From assembly GCF_954871325.1 (NCBI RefSeq), contig NC_088776.1, positions 50,114,569 through 50,178,568 of the forward strand: a DNA stretch of 64,000 nucleotides, read 5' to 3'. Shown in pieces: positions 55,601 to 59,635 of the stretch; position 1 is the first letter of the stretch; the number at the start of each line of letters is the position of its first letter. Below the pieces are notes generated by a model, which was not told the DNA's origin, searched no databases, and saw only the letters and a program-made list of their open reading frames with translations. This DNA comes from Gordionus sp. m RMFG-2023 (Eukaryota > Nematomorpha > Gordioida > Chordodea > Parachordodidae). A program made the translations under genes and the position numbers.

Positions 55601-58600
55601 TTATTAAAAGGTAACGGTGACGTGTTTGGGGATTATTTTTGGCGAGAACAGACCATCGGACAATCGAGTGCTAACGTCAGGGCCTTAACATATTGCGACC
55701 TACACGTCATCAAAAGGGACAAACTATTGGACGTATTGGCTTTTTATCAAGCCTTCGCTAATTCTTTCGCCAGAAATCTCATTCTGAACTACAATCTCCG
55801 ACACAGAGTTTTATAAAAAAGAGAAATAAAATATTGTTTTTGGTTGAATTATTAAAATGATAATTTGGTGGATAAATAAAATTGTCTCTTAAATTTTTAT
55901 TCCATCGATAACTTTGGGTGACTTTTGGGAACCCTGTTCCTCCAAATAAAATTCTTTTGCTCCCTCCTTCCAAAAGAAATTTGGATATTCGTTATTCAAT
56001 ACGCTATCTAAAATAATTAGTTTAGCCCCACCTCCCATCGATTGATATATAATAACTTATGAAGGCATATTTAGGGTAGCTATGGCGTAACAGCGATGCT
56101 GCGAGCCTCCCCTGAAACCTTCACGGGGCCCTTTCAAACCTATATATATACTCCGGGTTTCCTTTTGCGGCCCACCTCGCAAATGGTTACGTTTCACTGG
56201 TTAAGCTTAATATTTTGACAAATTAATTTAGCTTATATACTTGTAAAACTATTATATTTTTAATGTTCAAAATAGTTATGTTACATATGTATATATCGTT
56301 AAGAAAAATTTTTTATATACTTGTTACAATCGCAACCACCCAAAAAAAATTTTAAAAAAATATAAAGAAAAAATTTTAAAATATGTAAACTATAAAGATA
56401 ATCATATAGACGTAGTTTAAATTTAGCAAAGGAGGGGAGGGTAGCACTAACAGAGACCTTCATGGGTCGGGTATGAGTCTAATATTATATTATTTTTTTA
56501 AAAATTTTTTTAATGGGCTTGGGCTGGACTTGGGCATAAAATTATTAAATTTAAATTTAGATTATTTAAAACAGTTGCTAATTTAAAGAAATATTGCCTT
56601 TTTTTTCAAATTTCAGTATTGTAAACAAAATGCTTGCCTAAATATATTTAAATATTGTTTATTTTCATTTAATAAAAAAAAAAATTTGGGATTTGGGCCG
56701 GGTTTGGGAAATTTTTTTGAAACTTATCATGGACTTGGGCCGGACTGGGCTTGGGAATTTTTTTTAACATTAGATATAGGCCGGGCTTGGGCCTATAAAA
56801 TTTTTTTACTGCGGCACTGGGCCGGGCTTGGTCAAAAAATTAAGCCAATGAAGGTCTGAGCACTAGTTGATGGGGTTTTCCTTATATATTTTATTAAAAT
56901 GTTTATTTTATTGGAGGAAAAAATTTCCAATTTTTAAAAAAATTATTAACTTTTACTTATTATTTTTAAAAAATTATTGCATTAAATGACTTCTCATATA
57001 CACATTTTCTTAGAGGGATGGGAGAGTGGGAGCATGTAGGGAGAAAATTTTTACCCGCTTGAAATGATTTTTACAAAAATAGGCAACTTTCTGAAGAGGG
57101 GTTCATTCAGAGCTTTTCTTTCTTATAATCAAAAAATGAACCTATAATCAAAGTATGAATTTATAATTTAAAAAAGGGCGATCTCTGCATCACCTTCTTT
57201 GGCTAATTTTATATCATACGAAATTATAATCATGTAAATTAATAAAAGCATATATTTTTATTCTCATGACTTAATGTAATTTTTTTTTTTTAAAAAAACT
57301 AAAATAATATTAGGCTAAATTACAAACAAAAATAATTAATTATTTTTTCCCCCCTCCCTTTAATGTCATACAAAATGGGTATTAAAATATTCATGCTCAT
57401 TTAAAATTTACTGAAACTAACTAAATTTTATTTCTGCAAGAAATTACATTTATAACAATTAAAAAATTATTTTTAGATAGTTTTTAGAAAGGTTGCTGAT
57501 GTCAAACGTGAATTGGAGTTAGAAGAACTTCGGAAAAATCAACCTTTGCCACAGTTTGACGAAAATCACCCGGTTCGAAAATTACTATCTAGACTTCGCA
57601 AATCTAGCACTGCTCAGGATAAAGTTTTAGGAATTCTAGGTAATTTTATCAAAGAAATTATATGTAAAAATTATGTAATATGAAGACTATATAAAAAAAA
57701 CAATCGAACATATCAAAGGACATTACCAAAAATTATTGATTAACATACAAATAAATTATATTAATGTTCCAAAACCTGCACTGTTCGGAAAAAATAAGGT
57801 AGATAATTTTTATTTACCCCCTCTTACTTAAAAAAAATGATCCGACCGGCCATAAGACCAAGTGAGAATTTTGCCCATGCCAAAGAAAATGTGGATATTT
57901 GAGGTCAGTTTTTTCAAAAAAAAATTTCGGTCCGGGTTTTATATTTTCAGGCCAGGCTCGAATTTTTTTAAAATTTTCTGCCCCTTTATTTTTAATTTAC
58001 ATAGCTAATAATGGCGATTTAAAATATTTTGTTTTAAAATACACGGCCTGGCCCGATTATTTAAAAAAAAATACCTGGCCTTAGGACCGGATTATGGGAT
58101 TTAACAGTTTTTATTTACAATGATACTGACCGGATTAGTTCAGACTAGGACTCATGGATAGAAATGAGAGTTTTATTATAATAAAAAAATCTCTACTATT
58201 GCATATAATTTTAAATTTAAATTTTTTTTGTTACAAAAATTGATTTAACTTAAAATGGTTGCGCCTTTTTCTTCATATCACTTAGGTAGCACTACAAACT
58301 CGACCTCAGAAATCAAAGGTGCCTTCATCAAGAAAAATTCCAGTTCAGGATCGTCAATCCTTCAACCCAATAGAATGTTGAATAAATTGACTGCCTCGGT
58401 GGCTCCCGCAAAAAATAGTGATCCATTGACACATATGCTAGGCGATAAGATAATTACATCCTTAAACAAGGATACTAATCTTCAGTTTAATATACCCATG
58501 CCTACCTCAACTATTTTAAATAATGTCATCGAGATGAACAATTTGTCTAGCATCGTGAAAAGCGAAAGTAGATTGCCTTTGATAGAAGCATCCACCAACA

Positions 58601-59635
58601 ATGATGAAATAGATGATGAGGACGATGAAAGAAAGTCTCAACTCATGTTGGAGACGCTGAGAAAACAAAAAGAACGAAAATGGCGGCATTTGTTGATAGG
58701 GGAAGACGATGAACCAAGCAAACAAATAGCCCCTTTAATTAATATCCCCACCGTTTATACGGAAAATAGTACCAGGTATCTCGGCATTGCACCTTCTACA
58801 CCTTCTCGACCAATATATGAACCGGTGAATATGATAGAAAATAGCGTAATAATGATAAACAGCGAAATAAAAGATATAAAAGTTGCCATGGAACGGATAG
58901 AGCTAAAAATTAATCACATATTGGCTAGGCTGGATCATGACCCGAATTTCAGTATTTTAATTTACATTTATAATAAAGTTTTACTGGTTTAATATGTTCA
59001 AAAAAATTTGAAGAATGGGGGGGGGGGGGATATGCTTTGCATCAGCGGTAAGAGACAAGTGAAAGGATTCTACGCACAAATATGACAGCTTTCTTTTTAC
59101 AACAATGGAATGGGACATTGTTTTTTTAAGAATCAAATTGACCATAAAATTTATATTGGGATAAGGTGCAACATGTTTTTTAAAGAAGTTTTATTTTTTA
59201 AAAAAAATTCTACATTTACAATAATGGAATGAAATGACCAAAGATATTATTCCGAAGATCAGCCATGGGTCTATTTATTTGAGTTTAGGGTTCCATCATT
59301 AACATATTATTTATATGGGAAAGAGAATGTGAAGTTTTGTGGATAGGCTTTCACAGTCACAAGTTTTTAGTATAGGTCATCTGTAACACATCATTTTGAT
59401 ACTTATTGCTACTTTTTTTAAATATTATATTTTCCTATTTTAAGATCAGCCTACCGTTCCAATATCTTACACAAATTCCTTCAATTCCGATTCTTACATA
59501 ACCCTTTCTAGTCCAACCTTAAATAATTCTTCAACTTTACACCCGTCAATACCACCTACAATTGCGATATCTAACATTTCGTCATTGCCTAGAATCAAAA
59601 ATATTATCGAAAAAGATCAAGATATGGAAGTTTAA
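4783..59635 (+). CDS. eag: EAG-type voltage-gated K+ channel (13 coding exons, whole gene span)
   Basis: Spliced gene for an ether-a-go-go potassium channel subunit of the plasma membrane; four subunits form a voltage-gated K+ pore. My 13 exons keep consistent phases (1,1,1,0,0,2,1,0,1,0,1,1) and give about 1,010 residues, close to the usual EAG length of roughly 960-1,170. Order of parts: PAS-cap (1-27), PAS (about 28-137), S1-S3 (220-311), S4 (324-343), S5 (about 349-372), pore with filter T430-VGFG-N435, S6 (about 445-465), C-linker, CNBHD ending in intrinsic ligand Y666-N-L668, a calmodulin-type basic helix near H702, and a coiled coil near 915-943. EAG rather than ERG or ELK is favoured by the CNBHD and the [10 protein letters not shown] segment after it. 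Intron 1 is about 41.7 kb. Splice sites are read by eye, not from transcripts. Confidence 0.95.
6165..6315. repeat. Possible short MITE with G-run ends
   Basis: The left side has GACTATGCATTTGGGAGGGG and the right side CCCCTCCCAATCTACGCTAC followed by TG, which are imperfect inverted copies. The right end resembles the CAGTGGCGTA...C ends of the hAT elements elsewhere in the window. No clear target duplication. Confidence 0.4.
7494..7609. repeat. 58-base tandem duplication containing a hairpin
   Basis: Two adjacent identical copies, 7494-7551 and 7552-7609, followed by the first eight bases of a third. Each contains the inverted repeat GTATT-GC-ATTAGTG with CACTAATAC, which can form a stem of about 9 pairs. 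Confidence 0.85.
9733..9775. repeat. GC-rich hairpin GGCGGCGGCGT...ACGCCGCCG
   Basis: A small inverted repeat, GGCGGCG and CGCCGCC, spaced by about 20 bases in otherwise AT-rich DNA. No function is assigned; it may be the GC-rich part of an element end. Confidence 0.5.
9984..10249. mobile_element. GGCCCGG hAT-type MITE, subfamily 2, inserted in a hAT fossil
   Basis: The left end is TAGTGATCTGCATAGGGCC and the right end GGGCCTACTTTTGCACTA. Flanks GTGAGTAT (left) and GTGAGCAT (right) match at 7 of 8 positions. It abuts hAT transposase-like sequence on its right, so it probably landed inside an older hAT copy. Confidence 0.75.
10230..10430 (-). pseudogene. hAT transposase C-terminal fossil
   Basis: Minus-strand translation gives LAKKY in one frame and [17 protein letters not shown] in another, the conserved SxxSERxFS block of the hAT dimerisation domain. 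A frameshift separates the two parts. The first part of the transposase is not recognised nearby. Confidence 0.65.
10431..11320. other. Intron 1, no feature recognised
   Basis: AT-rich, with no motif or repeat structure that I can support. Confidence 0.4.
11329..13006. mobile_element. Element with inverted arms of AGCGAAAC/TTTTATCGCGAA repeats
   Basis: The left arm (about 11340-11640) is a degenerate tandem array of AGCGAAACTTTTATCGCGAA-like units. The right arm (about 12590-12995) is the same array in reverse orientation (TTCGCGATAAAAGTTTC). Ends CAATTCAGCGAAAC and its complement face outward. The 8 bases AAGATTAA occur at 11321-11328 and 13007-13014, as for an 8-bp target duplication, although the outermost bases of the two ends match poorly. 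The middle (about 11650-12580) shows no coding. The open frame at 11418-11627 is a translation of the repeats. Confidence 0.7.
13015..13599. other. Intron 1, unresolved sequence
   Basis: A block at about 13355-13560 has more balanced composition than its surroundings (words such as GTGGATACAACAGAGC and GGGCAAGCCGCACGTACTTG). It lies on the 3' side of the minus-strand LINE fossil and may be its 3' region or another repeat. Near 13080 is a short run of AACCCGTAACCC/GAACCCGAACCC words like those at the ends of hAT copies elsewhere. Confidence 0.35.
13600..14640 (-). pseudogene. LINE (non-LTR retrotransposon) reverse transcriptase fossil
   Basis: Minus-strand frames, in several pieces, read in order: a pre-RT segment ([40 protein letters not shown]), then [21 protein letters not shown] and [20 protein letters not shown] followed by [13 protein letters not shown]. 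These match the RT order PxxWN, NYRGISLL, GFRPGRSTxDxIFTLR and the LPLFxxFIDF strand before the active site. The YADD box is not seen; the copy is frameshifted and truncated. A RTE/CR1/I-like origin is likely, clade not determined. Confidence 0.7.
14641..15682. repeat. A-rich simple repeats (AATAAAAT/TAATAGAATAA units)
   Basis: About 14860-14990 is a degenerate run of AATTTAATAGAATAAGATAA units. At 15255-15420 the word AAGAAAGCAACTTGTGACT with AAATCATCATCATAAAAA recurs three times at about 55-base spacing. No coding. Confidence 0.6.
15683..16463. repeat. Tandem duplication, copy 1 (781 bases)
   Basis: Begins TTTGTGAATCTCC and ends CTTAACCCGG, directly abutting copy 2. Inside, a shorter segment is itself duplicated in diverged form: GAAGCACTAACGATGAATCA...GTTAGTGCTTCAATC near 15949-16003 and GAAAGCATTACCGATGAAAT...GTTAGTGCTTCAATC near 16084-16151. 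No open frame of note. Confidence 0.9.
16464..17241. repeat. Tandem duplication, copy 2 (778 bases)
   Basis: Nearly identical to 15683-16463. By eye the differences are two or three small indels (for example TAGGAGATTATT against TAGGATTATT). This level of identity indicates a recent event or an assembly artefact. Confidence 0.9.
17443..20286 (-). mobile_element. Full-length BED-type hAT transposon with (ACCAATA)n arms
   Basis: The left end is TAGGGCTGGGAACCAATA and the right end TATTGGTCCCACCCCTA, inverted copies of the common hAT terminus. The 8-bp duplication CCTAATAC is exact at 17435-17442 and 20287-20294. Next to each end lies a minisatellite of TATTGGTATTGG units (about 17480-17695 and 20085-20275). 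The transposase is on the minus strand between about 19800 and 18130, in several frames. The 2.84 kb length is normal for a hAT. The arms' open frames (poly [11 protein letters not shown]) are not genes. Confidence 0.92.
18131..19800 (-). pseudogene. hAT transposase remnant of the 17443-20286 element
   Basis: From the N-terminus (right): a BED-finger-like [14 protein letters not shown] near 19660; [20 protein letters not shown] with MGITIHYID (19141-19422), part of the DDE fold; [20 protein letters not shown] with [11 protein letters not shown] and MIDPRFKL (18436-18876); and [20 protein letters not shown] with [18 protein letters not shown] (18131-18385), the dimerisation domain. These parts lie in different frames with stops between them, so this copy is not functional. 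Confidence 0.85.
20295..21300. other. Intron 1, no gene; GC-richer patch at 20370-20570
   Basis: The patch has AAATAGCGCCATGTCGC and ACTCGACTTGATCCG words and may be an element end (a weakly similar ATAGCGCCACATCGATGCGC occurs near 35089). The rest is AT-rich with nothing recognised. Confidence 0.35.
21301..21487. mobile_element. GGCCCGG hAT-type MITE, subfamily 1
   Basis: The left end CTGAGACCTGCAGAG and the right end CTGCAAGTTTCTG are inverted relatives. The flanks GTATATAT and GTATGTAT match at 7 of 8 positions. The body alternates GGGCCGGACGGCCCGG-type blocks with T/A runs. The 120-codon frame that covers it is not a gene. Confidence 0.75.
21724..22565 (+). mobile_element. Decayed hAT copy (NERTF-type family)
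   Basis: The left end is CAGGCGCATATGAAGCGG followed by a G-run and a C-run, like the CAGGCGCGTACGCAGCGG end at 40499. The right side has a C-run then TTCTGCTTCCACG, probably the worn right end. Between them are worn C-terminal transposase words: [10 protein letters not shown] near 22045, ESRFNG near 22100, and a QKLAQSQK-like segment near 22180. No clean target duplication. Confidence 0.6.
22629..22859. mobile_element. GGCCCGG hAT-type MITE, subfamily 1
   Basis: The left end is CAGACACCTGCAGTGGTACC and the right end GGGCCTGCAAAGTCTCTG. The flanks AAAAATAT and AAAAATAA match at 7 of 8. It carries the internal word TAATATTGGCGATTTAAAAT that recurs in the copies at 31072, 41571 and 57900, so these share an ancestor. 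Confidence 0.78.
22860..27129. other. Intron 1, AT-rich with MITE relics
   Basis: Holds diverged relatives of the 3794-4012 element at 23066-23258 (TAAAACGGCTCGATTTAGCC ... CAGCCGTTTGACATTATTA) and perhaps 24555-24770 (an inverted pair around ATTTAAACCAAAATAATATT and AATATTATTTTGGCT-like words). A G-run near 25347 and C-runs near 26325 may be old element ends. No coding segment recognised. Confidence 0.45.
27130..27420. repeat. GGCCCGG-family copy, subfamily 2, worn
   Basis: Contains TTCGGGCTGGGCTGGG and GGGTCGAGCTTTTCGGG and ends in TGCAAGATCACTA, close to the TGCAGATCACTT end. It shares the word CAAAAACTCGATTATGTT with the 3450-4048 copy. The left boundary is not sharp. Confidence 0.5.
28000..29362 (+). 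mobile_element. hAT transposon copy with target duplication GTTTCATG
   Basis: The left end CAGGCGCGTAACCAATGGGG and the right end TCCTGGATACGCCACTG are imperfect inverted repeats. GTTTCATG is exact at 27992-27999 and 29363-29370. At 1.36 kb it is shortened against a normal hAT of about 2.5-4 kb. A transposase C-terminal region lies at about 28620-28880 on the + strand. The GC-rich tail near 29250-29330 (GGCCGAAGGCCAGCC) is self-complementary. Confidence 0.88.
28300..28880 (+). pseudogene. hAT transposase C-terminal remnant
   Basis: Frames read [14 protein letters not shown] and, after a shift, [20 protein letters not shown] followed by [16 protein letters not shown], which is the hAT dimerisation region in the version seen in animal ZMYM1-like hAT transposases. 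An in-frame stop follows the NERTFFN word. Confidence 0.75.
29371..31063. other. Intron 1, no feature recognised
   Basis: AT-rich with short motif-free open frames only. Confidence 0.4.
31072..31360. mobile_element. GGCCCGG hAT-type MITE, subfamily 1, exact 8-bp duplication
   Basis: The left end CAGAGACCT and the right end AGGTCTCTG are perfect inverted repeats. The flanking 8 bases ATATTTAT are exact at 31064-31071 and 31361-31368. The body has GGCCCGGCCC, GCCCGGGTAAACGGGC and GGGCCGGGC blocks with A/T runs, and the AACCGCCATTATTAGCTAT word in reverse orientation. This is the clearest copy of the family. Confidence 0.88.
31369..32121. other. Intron 1, no gene; worn GC words near 31750-31850
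   Basis: AAGCCCGGAGC and GGGTCGAGCACAGG near 31780-31820 look like an old GGCCCGG relic. Nothing else was recognised. Confidence 0.35.
32130..32517. mobile_element. GGCCCGG hAT-type MITE, subfamily 2
   Basis: The left end is TAGAGATCTGCAAAGTTAGG and the right end CCCGATGCAGATCACTT. The flanks ACCTGAAT and ATCTGAAT match at 7 of 8. Both arms are GC-rich and mutually complementary (GGCCCGGCCCG / CGGGCCGGGC), with an AT-rich centre. Confidence 0.8.
32876..33716. mobile_element. Non-autonomous element with TA flanks (Tc1/mariner-like)
   Basis: The left end GGGGAAATGTGCCATAAATG and the right end CATTCATGGCACATTTTCCC are inverted repeats that continue to GGCCATG (about 26 bases), each bordered by TA. 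The internal word GACTGGCCATGTATTGATTG repeats the terminal GGCCATG motif. No coding. The TA flank suggests a Tc1/mariner-type MITE; 841 bases is long for one. Confidence 0.7.
33719..35470. other. Intron 1, with a worn hAT fossil at about 34140-34400
   Basis: On the + strand near 34200-34380 the words SIRTCTN, then [14 protein letters not shown] and QKLAQSQ-like segments in shifted frames match the C-terminus of the NERTF-type hAT family found at 21724, 28000 and 40499. The ends are not found. The rest is AT-rich; a GC-richer spot near 35065-35110 has GCGCCACATCGATGCGCCG. Confidence 0.45.
35476..35660. mobile_element. Relative of the 3794-4012 MITE, right end lost
   Basis: Begins CTAGGTTGTTAAACGGCTCG and contains AACGGCTAACTCAATATTTC and GCTAAAATATTGAGTTAACC, as in the intact copy. 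Shared central words include GAAGGAACAAAGG and GACATCTATTAGCGAAATCT. The outer right end is missing. Confidence 0.65.
35780..36000. repeat. GGCCCGG-family relic
   Basis: GTCCGGCCCAGCC, GCCCGGCCGG and CCCAGCCGGCAGGCCGGG blocks with A/T runs. The termini are not recognisable. Confidence 0.45.
36001..37928. other. Intron 1, no feature recognised
   Basis: AT-rich intron sequence with motif-free short open frames. Confidence 0.4.
37937..39341 (-). mobile_element. Shortened hAT copy with GGGTTCGGGTTC ends
   Basis: The left end CAGGAATATGAACCC and the right end GGGTTCACATCCCTG are inverted copies differing at two positions. CTTATA flanks both sides directly (37931-37936, 39342-39347), a partial match to an 8-bp duplication. 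Subterminal GGGTCCGGGTTCGGGTTC words lie inside both ends. On the minus strand near 38130-38220 a hAT dimerisation-type segment ([12 protein letters not shown], then [15 protein letters not shown], in shifted frames) remains. Confidence 0.75.
39348..40490. other. Intron 1, no feature recognised
   Basis: AT-rich, with repeated TTAATTTTAATTTTCATATTA words around 39780-39900 only. Confidence 0.4.
40499..42360 (+). mobile_element. hAT transposon copy, perfect TIRs, target duplication AAATAACA
   Basis: The left end CAGGCGCGTACGCAG and the right end CTGCGTACGCGCCTG are a perfect 15-base inverted repeat. AAATAACA is exact at 40491-40498 and 42361-42368. G-runs and C-runs follow each end as in the 28000 and 21724 copies. 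The + strand interior has decayed transposase: [12 protein letters not shown] near 40860, [17 protein letters not shown] near 41195, [11 protein letters not shown] near 41545, then [24 protein letters not shown] from about 41925 in shifted frames. A MITE at 41571-41899 interrupts the last two. An (AT)n tract lies at about 40645-40675. Confidence 0.92.
41571..41899. mobile_element. GGCCCGG hAT-type MITE nested in the hAT at 40499-42360
   Basis: The left end is CAGAGCCTTGCAGAGGTACC and the right end GGGCCTGCAAGTCTGTG. It sits between two halves of the hAT dimerisation region, so it inserted after the host hAT. The flanks AAGAATAA and AAAAACAT match poorly. The internal word GCTAATAATGGCGATTT is shared with the 22629, 31072 and 57900 copies. 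Confidence 0.78.
42371..45289. mobile_element. Long-inverted-repeat element around a retroelement-like remnant
   Basis: The ends ATGTCGTAATTTTTAAAGGG (left) and CCCTTTAAAAATTACGACAT (right) are perfect inverted repeats, extended by TATAT on both sides. Inside, both arms carry the same modules in opposite order: GGGATCATCAGGGGTTTTAA, then GGGTATCAATCGATAGCTAA, then units of about 180-220 bases with GATACCCATATCGATATTTT, G- or C-runs and TTGTAAAAATAATTA. The left arm (to about 43075) has about two units and the right arm (from about 44340) about four. The middle codes for the fragment at 43090-44050. The class is undetermined: foldback-like arms, but a retroelement-like centre. Confidence 0.75.
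43090..44050 (+). pseudogene. Retroelement C-terminal module with CCHC-like finger and RPD motif (broken)
   Basis: The + strand reads [13 protein letters not shown], the segment that follows a reverse transcriptase core in many invertebrate retroelements. It is followed by CNKCH...LHPLHC (a zinc-knuckle-like CxxC...HxxxC), [13 protein letters not shown], then [15 protein letters not shown] and LIW. The order finger, RHxxxN, RPD, W matches the restriction-like endonuclease region of R2-type non-LTR elements, which is the basis of my class assignment. The polymerase itself is absent and the copy is broken in several places. It lies exactly between the arms of the 42371-45289 element. Confidence 0.6.
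45290..46574. other. End of intron 1, unresolved repeat at about 45450-46060
   Basis: More balanced composition than its surroundings. The minus strand near 45455-45525 reads [20 protein letters not shown] followed by LIP, which looks protein-coding in origin but which I cannot assign. The block 45700-46060 has no assignable frame on either strand. The last 500 bases are plain AT-rich intron up to the exon 2 acceptor. Confidence 0.35.
46575..46805 (+). CDS. eag: eag exon 2: PAS domain core
   Basis: Residues 28-104. Reads [10 protein letters not shown], then [19 protein letters not shown], then [14 protein letters not shown] and ILFYRKNG, matching the EAG PAS fold strand by strand. The acceptor is TTAG|AT and the donor G|GTATGC (phase 1). 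In EAG channels this domain packs on the CNBHD of the neighbouring subunit and tunes gating. The overlapping minus-strand frame is only a shadow. Confidence 0.95.
47414..47542 (+). CDS. eag: eag exon 3: end of PAS domain
   Basis: Residues 105-147. Begins GT to complete Gly, then [20 protein letters not shown] and [15 protein letters not shown], the last strands of the PAS domain and the ITxxKQP linker of EAG. Acceptor AAAAG|GT, donor G|GTTCAT. Too short and phase-shifted to appear as an open frame with its own start, so it was found by homology to neighbouring exons. Confidence 0.93.
47754..47872 (+). CDS. eag: eag exon 4: PAS-to-S1 linker
   Basis: Residues 148-187. Reads [20 protein letters not shown], nearly the fly EAG linker [16 protein letters not shown], then a variable stretch ending SAHLAH. 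Acceptor CCAAG|GT, donor CAC|GTAAGT (phase 0). The basic linker of this region is an N-terminal calmodulin-interaction segment in vertebrate EAG1; that role is inferred here. Confidence 0.93.
48218..48613 (+). CDS. eag: eag exon 5: S1, S2 and S3
   Basis: Residues 188-319, exactly 132 codons. Contains the pre-S1 [20 protein letters not shown]1 (about 220-240), S2 with [20 protein letters not shown] (about 252-275) and S3 with [17 protein letters not shown] (about 293-311). These are among the most conserved KCNH segments. Acceptor TTCAG|GTA, donor GAG|GTAGCA. The open frame runs past the donor into intron sequence, which has no EAG similarity. Confidence 0.96.
48697..48851. mobile_element. Small GGCCCGG hAT-type MITE in eag intron 5
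   Basis: The left end is TAAAGATCTGCAGGCCCGGC and the right end CTGTAGATCAGATCTCTA. The flanks ATTTTAAT and TTTTTAAT match at 7 of 8. At 155 bases it fills nearly half of the 352-base intron and ends 114 bases before the exon 6 acceptor. Confidence 0.75.
48966..49177 (+). CDS. eag: eag exon 6: S4 voltage sensor and S5
   Basis: Residues 320-389 plus two bases. Starts [17 protein letters not shown], matching human EAG1 [17 protein letters not shown], which fixes the acceptor at AATAG|GGT rather than the CAG and TAG a few bases later. S4 has regularly spaced basic residues R332, R335, R338, R341, K342. The family's RLGRVARK reads RLVRVTRK here. S5 follows (about 349-372) with [12 protein letters not shown]. 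Donor AG|GTTTAA, phase 2. Confidence 0.95.
49402..49595 (+). CDS. eag: eag exon 7: turret, pore helix, filter, start of S6
   Basis: Residues 390-454 plus one base. The turret reads [20 protein letters not shown] and holds two N-glycosylation sequons (N394-I-S, N401-S-T). Then [19 protein letters not shown] gives the pore helix and the filter T430-V-G-F-G-N435, followed by [11 protein letters not shown] of S6. The acceptor CGTAAG|C is inferred from phase (AG+C gives Ser) and from alignment to the fly turret; its pyrimidine tract is weak. Donor T|GTTAGT. Confidence 0.92.
50208..50407 (+). CDS. eag: eag exon 8: S6 and C-linker
   Basis: Residues 455-521. [18 protein letters not shown] completes S6 as in human EAG, followed by the C-linker [20 protein letters not shown] and [20 protein letters not shown]. 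The C-linker couples the cytoplasmic gating ring to the pore. Acceptor CTAAAG|CT, donor AAA|GTAAAC, phase 0. Confidence 0.95.
50549..50801 (+). CDS. eag: eag exon 9: CNBHD first half
   Basis: Residues 522-605. Reads [19 protein letters not shown], then [20 protein letters not shown], then [20 protein letters not shown] and [16 protein letters not shown]: the end of the C-linker and the first strands of the cyclic-nucleotide-binding homology domain. Donor CTG-A|GTACAT, phase 1. The frame reaches a TAG just inside the intron. EAG CNBHDs do not bind cyclic nucleotide; no regulatory claim is made from the fold alone. Confidence 0.95.
50802..52472. other. eag intron 9, first part
   Basis: AT-rich; ATATATCAAAAGTATCA-type repeats near 51195-51270. 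No coding segment recognised. Confidence 0.4.
52481..53975 (-). mobile_element. hAT-like element in eag intron 9
   Basis: The left side starts CAGAGTTCTTAAACCCTACT and carries GCGCGCTACC and GTAGAGCGCGAC. The right side has GCTAGCGTGCTACTTTGACA and ends AACTCTG. The flanks GGTAAGG and TGTAAGG match at 6 of 7. The minus strand near 53040-53240 has [14 protein letters not shown] followed by P and a LPDT word, resembling the hAT segment around FxxLIxxLxPxYxxP. The rest of the transposase is decayed. Confidence 0.6.
53984..55610. other. eag intron 9, last part
   Basis: AT-rich intron, no feature recognised up to the exon 10 acceptor. Confidence 0.4.
55611..55807 (+). CDS. eag: eag exon 10: CNBHD second half with intrinsic ligand
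   Basis: Residues 606-671. GT completes Ser, then [30 protein letters not shown] and [18 protein letters not shown]. The final Y666-N667-L668 matches the YNL intrinsic ligand that occupies the nucleotide pocket in EAG channels. Acceptor AAAAG|GT, donor AGA|GTTTTA (phase 0). The exon lies 4.8 kb beyond exon 9, so the CNBHD beta-roll is split by a long intron. Confidence 0.95.
56451..56858. mobile_element. GGCCCGG hAT-type MITE in eag intron 10
   Basis: The left end is CAGAGACCTTCATGGG and the right end CCAATGAAGGTCTG. The flanks AGCACTAA and AGCACTAG match at 7 of 8. The body repeats GGGCCGGGTTTGGG and TTGGGCCGGACTGGGCTTGG blocks and A/T runs. Just left of it (about 56075-56440) is a stretch with CTATGGCGTAACAGCG that may be another worn element. 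Confidence 0.8.
57000..57200. repeat. hAT-related scrap in intron 10
   Basis: The words GAAATGATTTTTACAAAAATAG followed by GCAAC and the G-rich GGGATGGGAGAGTGGG resemble the inner left end of the 28000-29362 hAT copy (AAAATGATATTTAGGAAAAC in reverse complement). No termini found. Confidence 0.35.
57477..57639 (+). CDS. eag: eag exon 11: post-CNBHD, calmodulin-type segment
   Basis: Residues 672-725. [20 protein letters not shown] is the EAG post-CNBHD signature (IVFRKISDVKRE in human). The segment [18 protein letters not shown] from about residue 702 is a basic amphipathic stretch at the place of the vertebrate calmodulin-binding HPVRRLFQRFRQQ. Acceptor TTTTAG|ATA and donor G|GTAATT. Calmodulin binding is inferred from position and composition only. 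Confidence 0.93.
57900..58095. repeat. GGCCCGG-family copy in eag intron 11
   Basis: Has TTCGGTCCGGG, CAGGCCAGGCTCG, the family word TAGCTAATAATGGCGATTTA and ACACGGCCTGGCCCG. The ends are worn, and it lies about 190 bases before the exon 12 acceptor. The open frame across it is spurious. Confidence 0.6.
58286..58951 (+). CDS. eag: eag exon 12: Ser/Asn-rich tail and tetramerising coiled coil
   Basis: Residues 726-947, the largest exon. The acceptor TTTTTCTTCATATCACTTAG|GT has a good pyrimidine tract and joins exon 11 in phase. It encodes a Ser/Thr/Asn-rich variable tail, an acidic run DDEDDE, and near 915-943 a heptad-like segment [20 protein letters not shown] followed by HILARL, at the place of the EAG C-terminal tetramerisation coiled coil. 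The open frame extends a few codons on both sides into intron. Donor A|GTATTT at 58952 is phase 1; if unused the protein would end at the TAA about 40 bases later. Confidence 0.9.
59445..59635 (+). CDS. eag: eag exon 13: C-terminus and stop
   Basis: Residues 948-1010 and the TAA at 59633-59635. After the acceptor TTTTCCTATTTTAAG|AT the phase-1 frame stays open for 63 codons in AT-rich DNA where chance frames are short, is Ser/Pro/Thr/Asn-rich like the EAG tail, and ends KDQDMEV. No homologous motif fixes it, so the support is phase, splice signals and composition. Confidence 0.75.

Noticed and set aside
58516-58725. 69-codon minus-strand frame
   Set aside because: Shadow of eag exon 12.
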